A stretch of 64,000 bases of DNA from Catalinimonas alkaloidigena (GTDB taxonomy: Bacteria > Bacteroidota > Bacteroidia > Cytophagales > Cyclobacteriaceae), in the NCBI RefSeq assembly GCF_029504655.1, contig NZ_JAQFIL010000001.1, forward strand, positions 4,035,001 to 4,099,000, written 5' to 3'. Position 1 is the first letter of the stretch. Each line of letters begins with the position of its first letter. Made by a program: the position numbers and the translations under genes. The notes beneath the pieces are model-generated. The model worked only from the letters and a program-made list of their open reading frames with translations. It did no database searches and had not been told where the DNA came from. This document shows, in pieces, positions 47,308 through 56,515 of the stretch.

Positions 47308-47387
47308 ACGATTAAGTAGTTTAATTTTAGGATTGTCTTAAGACATCAAGATAATAAATAGCTGTTAATATGCTGAAAAGATGACAC

Positions 47388-47430
47388 AAAAAAGCCGATA
47401 GCACTAAGAAAATTAACTAGCACCATCGGC
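47388..47430 (-). terminator. Terminator of the small acidic protein gene
   Basis: On the minus strand the RNA arms 47430-47417 and 47407-47394 pair over 14 positions: GCCGAT/ATCGGC at the base, then further pairs including four G-U wobbles. A T6 run follows. The stop of the small gene is 26 bp upstream, which supports that gene being real. Confidence 0.75.
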
Positions 47431-47455
47431 CTGTAGCAGAAAACTGTTTTGTTAT

Positions 47456-47644
47456 TCAGAAGATACCGTCAAAATTATCGTCATCTTCTTCCATATCAAT
47501 TGAATCAGAAAAGCCGATACCTTCAGCATCAACCTCTTCTAATTGCTCAAACAGGAAATCATCAAAGCCCGCCTCAAAGCCCTGGTCAAACTCATTGTAA
47601 TCCTGGTCAAAACCATCATTCATAAAACTAGTAGAATTTTCCAT
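47456..47644 (-). CDS. 62-residue all-acidic, Phe-rich protein, unknown
   Basis: From ATG 47644 the protein has 62 residues with 22 Asp/Glu and no Lys, Arg or His. It contains 10 Phe. The first half carries repeated F-D/E units (GFDQ, EFDQ, GFEA, GFDD). A longer start at TTG 47668 would add a few basic residues but is less likely. It has no signal peptide. I do not recognise the family. Its own terminator supports it as an expressed unit. Possible roles are a DNA- or RNA-mimic inhibitor, a disordered binding partner or a metal-binding peptide; none is supported directly. Confidence 0.7.
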   Translation of the reverse strand: MENSTSFMNDGFDQDYNEFDQGFEAGFDDFLFEQLEEVDAEGIGFSDSIDMEEDDDNFDGIF

Positions 47645-47884
47645 CCTTAATACTTTATGGTTAAACAATTAATACTAATAATTATCAGAATAATATTAAC
47701 ACATGCCGCCAAAGCAGTCAAGAAAAGGTTATCTAATGCTAAAAGTTGCAGAATATACTGCTGTTTCAGTCGTATACATGCTGAAGCCTACATTTGCAAG
47801 AGATGAAATATTCTATGAGAAATCGGCTAATGATGGACTTTATCCTTACCTTTGTTCATGCAATAATTATATAAATCTTCTATT

Positions 47885-49057
47885 ATGAATATCCTCCAGG
47901 CAATCCCACCTACTTTTTTTCTGCTATTTTTTTCATTATCATCAGTTTTCGCACAAGTACTATCTTCTCCTTTCGTGGAAGAAACCATAGATGAAATTGA
48001 TATCGGCTACGGATTAGAGATTGGGGATGTGGATGGTGATGGTACATTAGACATTATACTGGCCGATAAGGAGCAATTTGTCTGGTATCGTAATGGAGAC
48101 TGGAAGCGTTATGTGATGGTAGATGGGCTTACCAAAAGAGACAATGTCTGTCTGGCAGTACGGGATATCAACCAGGATGGCAAGGTAGAAGTAGCGGTAG
48201 GAGCGCAATGGAATCCTGGCGAAACCAGCGATACTGAGGCTTCTGGCTCGGTGCATTACTTAATAAGACCGGAAAATCCTGAAACCCCATGGACTCCCGT
48301 ACCACTACACCATGAGCCAACAGTTCACCGCATGCGCTGGATTCATGCCGGAGAGAATGATTATAAGCTTGTCGTGCTTCCCCTACACGGACGAGGAAAC
48401 AAAGGAGGTAATGGTGAAGGCGTGAAGATCATGGCTTATGACGCCCCCAATGAACCTGCGTCTAAATGGGATATTGCTACCGTTGACAGCAGTATGCATT
48501 TGACCCACAACTTTATGGTGGATGACCAGAACCACAATGCTGCCACATTTCTGGTGGCCGGCAAAGAAGGAGTTAAAAAATTCAAGTATGAAGGTAACGT
48601 TTGGCATTGGGAGGAAATGCCAAAGCTAAATCATGCGGCGGGAGAGATCAGTATGGGAAAACTGAATGATAAGTCATTTATCACTACCATAGAACCCATG
48701 CACGGTACAAATCTAATGTTTTACAGCGGTGATAATTATGAAGATAAAACCGTGCTGTATGATGACTTGCAGCAGGGCCATGCTCTGGCTGCCGCAGATG
48801 TGCTGGGTATGGGCAGAGATCAGATCATCGTAGGATGGCGTGAGCCTAACAAAAAAGGCAAGGTTGGCATTAAAATCTTTGTTCCTATGGACAGTAGTGG
48901 AGAATCATGGATGCACTATTTTATCGATGATAATGGTATGGCCTGCGAAGACCTGAAAGTGGCAGACCTGGATGATGATGGTGACCTGGATATTATTGCC
49001 GCGGGAAGAAGCACACAAAACCTCAAAATCTACTGGAACAGTAAAGTGAACAATTAA
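47885..49057 (+). CDS. Exported FG-GAP/VCBS repeat protein
   Basis: A 390-residue protein with a signal peptide (1-23, ending SSVFAQ). FG-GAP-type calcium-binding repeats are seen as GDVDGDGTLDIILADK, RDINQDGKVEVAVGA and ADLDDDGDLDIIAAGR, placed around a probable seven-bladed propeller. Such proteins are exported and often act in surface binding or as accessory parts of carbohydrate use. It is a single gene on the plus strand, 240 bp from the small acidic gene on the opposite strand. Confidence 0.88.
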   Translation: MNILQAIPPTFFLLFFSLSSVFAQVLSSPFVEETIDEIDIGYGLEIGDVDGDGTLDIILADKEQFVWYRNGDWKRYVMVDGLTKRDNVCLAVRDINQDGKVEVAVGAQWNPGETSDTEASGSVHYLIRPENPETPWTPVPLHHEPTVHRMRWIHAGENDYKLVVLPLHGRGNKGGNGEGVKIMAYDAPNEPASKWDIATVDSSMHLTHNFMVDDQNHNAATFLVAGKEGVKKFKYEGNVWHWEEMPKLNHAAGEISMGKLNDKSFITTIEPMHGTNLMFYSGDNYEDKTVLYDDLQQGHALAAADVLGMGRDQIIVGWREPNKKGKVGIKIFVPMDSSGESWMHYFIDDNGMACEDLKVADLDDDGDLDIIAAGRSTQNLKIYWNSKVNN

Positions 49058-49100
49058 GCGATTAATTTTTTCACCATATACTTAGGTCAAAATTTTTATT

Positions 49101-49766
49101 TTGCTAAATCCAATATATAAAACAGTCATTTTGGTCTTTAGCATAGCACTGACTTTTTTCTTCTTTGGCTGTAAAAGTAATAAGAAGTTGAGCGCAAATG
49201 CACAAGACCAACAAATTTATGTAGTCAGCCAGGGCTGGCATAGTGGTCTTGTGGTTCCTTCTTCCTGCATAGCGGACTCTTTATGGCCGGAGAAGCATGA
49301 CTACAGTGAATATGAGCATATACAGATTGGCTGGGGAGACAAGGATTTTTACCAGAATCCCGGTTTCAGTATCTGGTATGGAGCAAAGGCGGTACTCTGG
49401 CCGACCAAAAGTGCACTTCAGGTACTTGGATTACATCAGCTTTCAAACTTACAGTATTATGCTAATGAAACGGTTTTGCTGCAAGCTTCTCAGGCCCAGT
49501 ACACTTCGCTTTGTAAATTTCTGCTGACGCAGTTTCAGCAAAATGACTCTGCCCGATTTATCCCGTTAAAAGAAGGACTATACCAGAACAGCCATTTTTT
49601 TCTGGGCGAACAGTCTTATTATTTTCCAAAAAACTCAAACGTATGGACTGCCAGCGCCTTAAAACATGCAGGTTTTGACCTTACGCCTATCTGGTACCAG
49701 TCACAAAGATCCTTACTCAAAAGGATGAAGAAAGAAGGCAAGCTGGTCTACTCCAAAAAAGAATAA
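49101..49766 (+). CDS. DUF2459 (TIGR02117) family lipoprotein
   Basis: A 221-residue protein from TTG 49101, the only in-frame start before the hydrophobic signal. The lipobox is FFFGC (about residue 24). The family marks are IYVVSQGWHSGLVVPSSCIA, YEHIQIGWGDKDFYQNP and an NVWTASALKHAGFD C-terminus. The function is not known. It follows the FG-GAP gene by 43 bp on the same strand and may be in the same transcript. It is convergent with the L,D-transpeptidase gene. Confidence 0.82.
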   Translation: MLNPIYKTVILVFSIALTFFFFGCKSNKKLSANAQDQQIYVVSQGWHSGLVVPSSCIADSLWPEKHDYSEYEHIQIGWGDKDFYQNPGFSIWYGAKAVLWPTKSALQVLGLHQLSNLQYYANETVLLQASQAQYTSLCKFLLTQFQQNDSARFIPLKEGLYQNSHFFLGEQSYYFPKNSNVWTASALKHAGFDLTPIWYQSQRSLLKRMKKEGKLVYSKKE

Positions 49767-49778
49767 GATAATCTTGTT

Positions 49779-50291
49779 TTATGGATAGATATTGATGGGC
49801 GTATGGAGAGGTACCGCACGATACAGCTCTTCTATTTCAGCATTGGTTAGAGCAATACAACCGGCTGTCCAGTTACGATAACGGTGGAAGCGACCTCTCC
49901 AGCCACAGCCATTCCTAAGTCCGTGGATTTTGATAGCACTTCCGGGCTTTAAACCATTTGCTTCAGCATGTGCCTGATCCCGATCATTAGGATACGAAAT
50001 CCCCAGATTGAGATAAAATGCACTTTTAGGATTCTTATCATGTATGAAGTAGCTGCCCTCAGGAGTTCGCATGTCACCTTCTCTGCTTTTTGCGCCAACA
50101 GGCACTTTACCTAATGCTACTTTATAAACCTTAACCAGTTTTCCTTTAGACCAAAGCTGTAGTATCTTTCTTTTTTTAAAGACAATTAGCCGATCACATA
50201 CGGTAGCAGTAGGCAAGTGGCGGGTAGGAAATAATGCATACAAAATGGTCATTATCAACACTCCACTCACTACACTAAGCAAACGAAACAT
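49779..50291 (-). CDS. L,D-transpeptidase (YkuD family)
   Basis: A 170-residue protein with an N-terminal membrane anchor or signal (about 3-22). The YkuD domain includes LIVFKKRKILQLWSKGK, GDMRTPEGSYFIHDKNPKSA and the catalytic block IKIHGLRNGCGW followed by WTAGCIALTNAEIEEL, in which the Cys of AGC is the nucleophile. It should form 3-3 cross-links in peptidoglycan or attach proteins to it. It begins 6 bp after the nuclease gene, so the two are translated from one transcript. Confidence 0.93.
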   Translation of the reverse strand: MFRLLSVVSGVLIMTILYALFPTRHLPTATVCDRLIVFKKRKILQLWSKGKLVKVYKVALGKVPVGAKSREGDMRTPEGSYFIHDKNPKSAFYLNLGISYPNDRDQAHAEANGLKPGSAIKIHGLRNGCGWRGRFHRYRNWTAGCIALTNAEIEELYRAVPLHTPINIYP

Positions 50292-50297
50292 ATGCTA

Positions 50298-51146
50298 TTA
50301 ATCTGCTATCCACTCAGATACATTTACCTTACTCTCCAGGAGCACTTCTTCCTGCTCGGTTAAGGCAGGAAAAAAATCTATATTGGTCACCTTTTCTATG
50401 CTGTCAATAGGTACTACAAAGGAATAAATATCTTTCTCAGATCCATCATTTGGAAATAAAAACCCTATCGCCTTGATTTCAGGTTCAGTGTAATCCAAGA
50501 GTACTTTATAATAAGCTTTGGGGATGCTCACCCTGTTTTTGCCTATCCTTTTGGACCTCTGGTAAAATACCGGTCCTGTCACTACGTATAGCTTCCCATT
50601 TTCCAGCGCCCAGTCACGTACCTGCTCTTCCAAAATCCTCCAGATTCCACGATTAAACTCAGGTGCCTGAGGACTCATATTAGACATAAAGAAGCTTTCA
50701 CTCATCGCTTCTTCGGAAAATTTCATATCACCTGCCGGAGCTAAGTGTCCTCTGTCGTAGCCGGAGCGATAATAATCATCCAAGCTGGCTGAACCTGTAA
50801 GTACCATAGGATCTTCCCGAAAATCATCAGAACGCTCTTCTACACCTTCTACTTCTATGCCTGTTAATTCATAGGCTACCCATTCAGCCTGCTCATGTTT
50901 TTCTACGTAAGACAGGGTATAGAACTGATGCTGAATTATTTGTTGGTTTTCAGATTTGGGTAGATAATCAAGCGTTCTAGTTTCTGAAACAGAGGGTTCG
51001 CTCTGTTTTTCCTGTTCGCTTTGTGTCTGTGGGGATTCAACTGGAGAAGGTTGCCTCTGCCAATTTTTGAGCAGCAAAAGCAGGAGGATAAAAACACCGA
51101 CAATGATGATTGCCAGGATAAGGTATCGGGTAGATCTACTTGCCAT
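50298..51146 (-). CDS. Membrane-anchored DNA/RNA non-specific endonuclease
   Basis: A 282-residue protein with an N-terminal membrane helix (about 7-27) and a polar linker (about 30-60), then a NUC1-type endonuclease domain. The DRGH signature is in YDRGHLAPAGDMKFS, and the metal/substrate block is FFMSNMSPQAPEFNRGIW. These enzymes cut DNA and RNA without sequence preference. The helix should hold the catalytic part outside the cytoplasm, where it may degrade extracellular nucleic acid. It lies between the hydrolase lipoprotein and the L,D-transpeptidase. Confidence 0.93.
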   Translation of the reverse strand: MASRSTRYLILAIIIVGVFILLLLLLKNWQRQPSPVESPQTQSEQEKQSEPSVSETRTLDYLPKSENQQIIQHQFYTLSYVEKHEQAEWVAYELTGIEVEGVEERSDDFREDPMVLTGSASLDDYYRSGYDRGHLAPAGDMKFSEEAMSESFFMSNMSPQAPEFNRGIWRILEEQVRDWALENGKLYVVTGPVFYQRSKRIGKNRVSIPKAYYKVLLDYTEPEIKAIGFLFPNDGSEKDIYSFVVPIDSIEKVTNIDFFPALTEQEEVLLESKVNVSEWIAD

Positions 51147-51210
51147 TGATCGCTTTATATTTATTTAATGAGCTAATCAAAGATTAGGCAAAAATAGGCA
51201 AGGTGCAAGT

Positions 51211-52050
51211 TTAGCGATGATGTTTCAGTATAAAGTTAACTATAGGGCGTGCATCTTTTAGTCCATGTACATGCCCTTCTCCTTCCTTCATAACTACTTT
51301 TACCTTTCCCTTACGTTCTTTATATGCTTTCACGATCAGGGCACCATTTTCTTCAAAAGGGACCACCTTATCTTCATCTCCCGACACCATAAACAGAGGA
51401 ATATCAGCTTCCGTGATAGCTTCTATTTTGTCTATAGGGTTTTGCTGGTAGTTGAGTGCTTCTTCCTCGCTCATGCCATATGCTTCCAGACACTGCTGCC
51501 AGTCTTCTTCACTGCCCCGACCGCTCATTTTACCTCCCGGCCAGCTTTTTATGTCGCAGACAGGTGCATCGGCATAAATACAGGAGACTTTGTCCGTATT
51601 TTCAGCAGCCCAGTTAAACACGATTAAGCCCCCCCTACTCATACCTTCCAGTACGACTTTGGAAGAAAAATCATATTCCTGAGTTACGTACTTGTAAAAA
51701 TCATCCCAGATTTCAACCGCCTGAGGACTGCCATACAAACCGGACACATCAATGAAAGCCACATAAAACCCACGTGACAAGAGCTCTATATCTACCTCAG
51801 GCCGATGGCCAAAAAATCGTGCGCGCCATATCCAGGGATTATCTTTAGCAGGTCGTTTAGGGACCACAATTCTACTCTGCCGCCCCTGAAACTCAAAAGC
51901 GTACATACGAAATCCATGGAAATTGCCGGGCTCTCCCTGGATGTTGATTTCAGTTACTGACTGCTCTGCCTGTTGTACATAGGTACAACTCAGGCAGAAA
52001 AACAGGAGTAAGTATACACGAATATCAGGTAGTTTCTTGATGTTAATCAT
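51211..52050 (-). CDS. Alpha/beta hydrolase lipoprotein
   Basis: A 279-residue protein with a lipoprotein-type signal (FFCLSC, Cys22). The hydrolase fold shows the nucleophile Ser in VVLEGMSRGGLIVFNW, a late Asp in SGDEDKVVPFEENG and the His in GEGHVHGLKD. It should hydrolyse an ester or peptide-like bond at the envelope. Its ATG overlaps the last codons of secA (ATGATTAA, 8 bp), so it is translationally coupled to secA. The substrate is unknown. Confidence 0.88.
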   Translation of the reverse strand: MINIKKLPDIRVYLLLFFCLSCTYVQQAEQSVTEINIQGEPGNFHGFRMYAFEFQGRQSRIVVPKRPAKDNPWIWRARFFGHRPEVDIELLSRGFYVAFIDVSGLYGSPQAVEIWDDFYKYVTQEYDFSSKVVLEGMSRGGLIVFNWAAENTDKVSCIYADAPVCDIKSWPGGKMSGRGSEEDWQQCLEAYGMSEEEALNYQQNPIDKIEAITEADIPLFMVSGDEDKVVPFEENGALIVKAYKERKGKVKVVMKEGEGHVHGLKDARPIVNFILKHHR

Positions 52051-55000
52051 CCACGATTACGCAACGATTATTTTTAAGGTCATCTTCAACGGTTTTAAAC
52101 TTAACATTTTTCTTGATACTTCCATCACTATATTGAACATTCACCCTATCGTTCCTACCTGCTACTTTGGTGGTTTTCGCAGGCTGTACCGGCTCAGCAG
52201 GCGGACGGTTTCTCTGGGCTGCTGCAGCATTGGCTGCGCTGCCTCTGTCAAGTGAGGAAGAAACTTCCTCTTTGGATTCTTTGAGCTTTTGTTGCTTTTG
52301 TCTTACAGACCGGGCTTCTCTTACCTGTTCAGAGCTTTGTACCGGGATATCAGCTTTCATCAGGAAGGAAATCGTTTCTTCATTGACTTTGGCAATAAAC
52401 CGCTTAAACAGTTCAAAAGCCTCAAACTTATAGATTAGGAGCGGATCTTTCTGCTCATATACCGCATTTTGAACTGACTGTTTCAGATCATCCATCTCGC
52501 GCAGATGTTCTTTCCAGTTTTGGTCAATGATTGCCAAGGTAATAGCTTTTTCCATCGCCTGTATCATAGCTCCCCCTTCGGTGTCAATTACTTTCTGAAG
52601 GTTGGCTGATACACCCAGTTGCATTTTCCCATTGGTAAAAGGCACCAGAATATTTTCTACCGTTGCCCCTCGGGTCTCTTTGATGTTTTTCAGTACTGGC
52701 AGGGACTTCTGAGCTACGTGTTCATTCTTTTTGCCGTACTGCTCATAAGCGTATTGATACAGATTTTCTGTCAGTTGGTTTTCAGAAATCTGATCAAATT
52801 CGGCATGTTCAATTGGGTAATCAATAGCTAGCGTTCCCAATACAGTCAGCTTAAAGCTTTCGTAATTACTTACCCCTTTGGTACCAAGTACAATGTCTTC
52901 GCAAGTATCATACAGCATCGTCATGATATCCATGGAAAGTCTTTCTCCCTGCAGGGCATTTTTACGTCTTTCATAGATTACCTCACGTTGCTGGTTCATG
53001 ACGTTATCGTATTCCAGCAGGCGTTTACGGATAGCAAAATTGTTTTCCTCTACTTTTTTCTGCGCTCTTTCAATGGAGCTGGTCACCATAGAATGCTGGA
53101 TCACCTCACCTTCTTCCAGTCCCATGCGGTCCATCAGTTTGGCAATACGGTCAGAACCAAACAGACGCATCAGGTTATCTTCCAGGGACACAAAAAACTG
53201 TGAAGAGCCCGGATCACCCTGACGACCGGCACGCCCTCTGAGCTGGCGGTCCACACGACGTGACTCATGCCGCTCAGTACCTATAATCGCCAGTCCACCA
53301 GCCTGTTTTGACTCTGGTGAAAGCTTGATGTCCGTACCACGGCCTGCCATGTTAGTAGCAATAGTCACTGTACCGGGTTGACCGGCTTCTGCTACTATTT
53401 CTGCCTCCCGCTGGTGTTGTTTCGCATTTAGTACGTTATGTTTCACATTCCTCATCTTGAGCATGCGGCTCAAAATCTCAGAAATCTCCACCGAGGTAGT
53501 ACCTACTAATATGGGGCGGCCTTTTTCAGACAGCTCATTGATTTCATCTACTACCGCATTAAATTTCTCGCGCATGGTTTTGAACACCAGGTCCTGGCGG
53601 TCATCCCGAACGATTGGGCGGTTGGTAGGGATCACTACCACATCCAGCTTGTAAATTTCCCAGAACTCCCCTGCTTCTGTTTCGGCAGTACCTGTCATAC
53701 CCGCCAGCTTATGGTACATGCGGAAGTAATTCTGCAAAGTAATGGTAGCATAGGTCTGGGTAGCCTCTTCTACTTTCACATTCTCTTTGGCTTCAATGGC
53801 CTGGTGCAGACCGTCTGAATAGCGGCGGCCATCCATCACCCTACCTGTCTGTTCATCTACAATTTTGATTTTGCCATCAGCAATGATGTACTCCTGATCA
53901 ATTTCAAAAAGCGCGTATGCCTTTAATAACTGGTTGACCGTATGGATACGCTGCGATTTTACGGCATAATCTTTAATCAGCTCATCTTTTTGCTTCACCT
54001 TTTCTTCATCGCTCATTTCTTCATCTTTCTCCAGATCAGCGATAGCCGTACCAATATCCGGCATGATGAAAAATTGTGGGTCTTCACCTGTTTGCGTTAT
54101 TAAATCAATCCCTTTCTCTGTAAGGTCAATATTGTTATTTTTCTCTTCTATTGTAAAGTATAGAGGAGCATCCGCTTCAGGCATATTGCGAGAATTATCC
54201 TGCAGATAAAAGTTCTCAGTTTTTTGCATGATCTGCTTGTTGCCCGTCGCGCTGAGAAAGCGGATCAGAGGTTTGTATTTGGGCAACCCACGGTGCGCTC
54301 TGAATAGCGAAAGCCCACCTTCCTGCGTATTTCCTTCCTTTACTTTCTTCTTGGCATCCTGTAGCAGTTCGTTCACAAGCTTTTTCTGTGCTTCATACAA
54401 ACGAGAAATACGAGGCTTTAGCTCGTAAAACTCATGCTCATCTCCTTTTGGAACGGGTCCGGAAATAATCAGCGGTGTACGGGCTTCGTCTACCAGTACG
54501 GAGTCAACCTCATCCACCATCGCGAAGTGATGTTTACGCTGTACCAGGTCACCCATTTCACGGGCCATGTTGTCACGCAGATAATCAAAACCAAACTCAT
54601 TATTAGTACCATAAGTGATGTCTGCTTTATAGGCAGCGCGTCGTTCATCAGAGTTAGGCTGGTATTTGTCAATACAATCCACTGTCATTTGATGAAACTG
54701 GAAAAGAGGTGCCATCCACTCGGCATCTCTTTTGGCCAGATAATCGTTGACTGTAATCACATGCACGCCACGCTTGGCCAGGGCATTCAGGAAAGCTGGC
54801 AGGGTAGCTACCAGCGTTTTACCTTCACCGGTAGCCATCTCTGCGATTTTACCCTGATGTAACACGATACCTCCGATGAGCTGCACCTCGTAATGCAGCA
54901 TATCCCATTTGATTTTCTGTCCGGCAGCCAGCCACTCGTTGCTCCATACTGACTTCTCACCTTCTATGCTTATGTGCTCATGTTTGGCGGCCATCTGCTT

Positions 55001-55411
55001 ATCAAAGAGCGTGGCGTTTACCTCCATTTTACCATTGTCCTTGAAGCGACGTGCAGTTTCTCTTACGATCGCAAACGCCTGAGGTAATACTTTTAGCAAT
55101 ACCTCCTCCAGTACCGTATTGCGGTCTTCTTCCAATTTATCTATCTGTGCAAAAACCCTTTCTTTTTCATTTATATCCATTTTGGGGTTTTGCTCTACAC
55201 GTTCATGAAGCTCTTTGAGTTGCTGATCAATGCTTTCTAACTCACCATCAATCACCGCTTTTACTTCAAAAGTTTTGCCTCTCAGCTCATCATCACTTAT
55301 GCCTTGCAGCTTATCATATTCAGCTTTAATCTCCTCAACCATTGGCATGACCTCTTTGATATCTTTGTCAGATTTACTGCCGAATAGTTTTGCCAGTAAT
55401 TTATTTAGCAT
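52043..55411 (-). CDS. secA: Preprotein translocase ATPase SecA
   Basis: A 1122-residue SecA, long as usual in Bacteroidota. Walker A is MATGEGKTLVATLPA, the DEAD-like block is MVDEVDSVLVDEARTPLIIS, and the second motor domain shows VTIATNMAGRGTDIKLSP and DRQLRGRAGRQGDPGSSQFF. The C-terminus ends NRCVIVDD and has no CxCx8CH zinc motif, so SecB/phospholipid contact of the classical type is missing. It drives protein export through SecYEG. The stop overlaps the next gene, an exported hydrolase; this linkage is unusual for secA. Confidence 0.97.
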   Translation of the reverse strand: MLNKLLAKLFGSKSDKDIKEVMPMVEEIKAEYDKLQGISDDELRGKTFEVKAVIDGELESIDQQLKELHERVEQNPKMDINEKERVFAQIDKLEEDRNTVLEEVLLKVLPQAFAIVRETARRFKDNGKMEVNATLFDKQMAAKHEHISIEGEKSVWSNEWLAAGQKIKWDMLHYEVQLIGGIVLHQGKIAEMATGEGKTLVATLPAFLNALAKRGVHVITVNDYLAKRDAEWMAPLFQFHQMTVDCIDKYQPNSDERRAAYKADITYGTNNEFGFDYLRDNMAREMGDLVQRKHHFAMVDEVDSVLVDEARTPLIISGPVPKGDEHEFYELKPRISRLYEAQKKLVNELLQDAKKKVKEGNTQEGGLSLFRAHRGLPKYKPLIRFLSATGNKQIMQKTENFYLQDNSRNMPEADAPLYFTIEEKNNNIDLTEKGIDLITQTGEDPQFFIMPDIGTAIADLEKDEEMSDEEKVKQKDELIKDYAVKSQRIHTVNQLLKAYALFEIDQEYIIADGKIKIVDEQTGRVMDGRRYSDGLHQAIEAKENVKVEEATQTYATITLQNYFRMYHKLAGMTGTAETEAGEFWEIYKLDVVVIPTNRPIVRDDRQDLVFKTMREKFNAVVDEINELSEKGRPILVGTTSVEISEILSRMLKMRNVKHNVLNAKQHQREAEIVAEAGQPGTVTIATNMAGRGTDIKLSPESKQAGGLAIIGTERHESRRVDRQLRGRAGRQGDPGSSQFFVSLEDNLMRLFGSDRIAKLMDRMGLEEGEVIQHSMVTSSIERAQKKVEENNFAIRKRLLEYDNVMNQQREVIYERRKNALQGERLSMDIMTMLYDTCEDIVLGTKGVSNYESFKLTVLGTLAIDYPIEHAEFDQISENQLTENLYQYAYEQYGKKNEHVAQKSLPVLKNIKETRGATVENILVPFTNGKMQLGVSANLQKVIDTEGGAMIQAMEKAITLAIIDQNWKEHLREMDDLKQSVQNAVYEQKDPLLIYKFEAFELFKRFIAKVNEETISFLMKADIPVQSSEQVREARSVRQKQQKLKESKEEVSSSLDRGSAANAAAAQRNRPPAEPVQPAKTTKVAGRNDRVNVQYSDGSIKKNVKFKTVEDDLKNNRCVIVDD

Positions 55412-55518
55412 ATTGATTGGATATTTATATCTCTGTTGATTTCAAATAATTAATGTGTGTAAACTTTGCTAACCCTCGGTCCGAGTTTGCAAAAACACTA
55501 ATATGTAAAAAAACCGTA

Positions 55519-56295
55519 TTACACAAAAACAGTGCCCTCAAAAACCATGACAGCAGGCCCAATCATATATATATCTGTATAAAAATTGTCTTTCAGCTGT
55601 CGGAACGATACCTGAAGAATTCCTCCCTGGGTATTAATTGTTATGGGGCTGGCAAGTCCTTTGACTTTCGCTACCGTGAGCGCAACTGCGGTTACACCTG
55701 TTCCTGAGGACAAAGTCTCGTTTTCTACTCCTTTCTCATATATACGCATATGAACCTCATCGCCTTTCATTTCTACAAAACTGGCATTGGTACCCTGAGG
55801 CACAAATGCTTCATGATAACGGATTTTTTTTCCTACACCCATCACATCATAATCTGTCAGATCTTCTACAAACCTGACATAATGGCGCGTGCCTGTATTC
55901 ATAAAGTAGCCGCTTTCAACCTCCTCAATACCTACTACATCCACCATGCGAATGTGAATCTGCTCGCCTTCAATCCGGGCCTCGTGGAAGCCGTCTTCAG
56001 CATAAAACTGTGAATGCTTACCGATCATACCCAGATGATGTGCCAGATGAACCGCGCAACGGCTGCCATTCCCACACATACTGGTGGTCGCATCAGCATT
56101 GTAGTAAATCATCTCAAAATCATATTCATCATGGTCCTGTAAGAGTATCAGGCCATCAGCACCTATACCGAATTTACGATGGCAGAGTCTCTGAATCAGC
56201 TTTTCATCATGTTGCGGAAATTTTCCTTCCCGATTGTCTATCATCACAAAGTCATTACCAGTACCCTGATATTTATAAAAATGCATTGTATTCAT
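55519..56295 (-). CDS. dapF: Diaminopimelate epimerase with Ser at the second catalytic Cys
   Basis: A 258-residue DapF that interconverts LL- and meso-diaminopimelate for peptidoglycan and lysine synthesis. The start may be ATG 56295 or ATG 56286 (MHFYKYQGTGNDFVMIDN). The first catalytic Cys is Cys74 in TSMCGNGSRCAVHLA. The second catalytic site, normally Cys in ETLSCGTG or ACGSG, reads NETLSSGTGVTA, so it is Ser197 (TCA at 55705-55707). Two base changes are needed from any Cys codon, so it is not a single read error. Either the enzyme is altered or another residue or gene supplies the activity. It is 107 bp upstream of secA on the same strand. Confidence 0.93.
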   Translation of the reverse strand: MNTMHFYKYQGTGNDFVMIDNREGKFPQHDEKLIQRLCHRKFGIGADGLILLQDHDEYDFEMIYYNADATTSMCGNGSRCAVHLAHHLGMIGKHSQFYAEDGFHEARIEGEQIHIRMVDVVGIEEVESGYFMNTGTRHYVRFVEDLTDYDVMGVGKKIRYHEAFVPQGTNASFVEMKGDEVHMRIYEKGVENETLSSGTGVTAVALTVAKVKGLASPITINTQGGILQVSFRQLKDNFYTDIYMIGPAVMVFEGTVFV

Positions 56296-56515
56296 AGATG
56301 GTTCGTATTTTTGCAGATGGGCTAAAGTTTGATCAGTATATACATCTTAAGATTCACTGCAATAGCCTAGGGTATTTACGCTTGCATCGTGCAAATGCTA
56401 GCCCACTAATAATTTTTACAATACTAGAAAAATTTGAGCAGATTAGTGGGTCAAAATAAGAAAGTCCTTAAGCCGGGCTTCATTTTATTTCATCTATTTT
56501 TATATATTCAGATTT

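Noticed and set aside
55474..55484. Palindrome CTCGGTCCGAG upstream of secA as an operator or secM-like arrest site
   Set aside because: Only 5-bp arms around one central base, no leader peptide and no second copy; too little to call.
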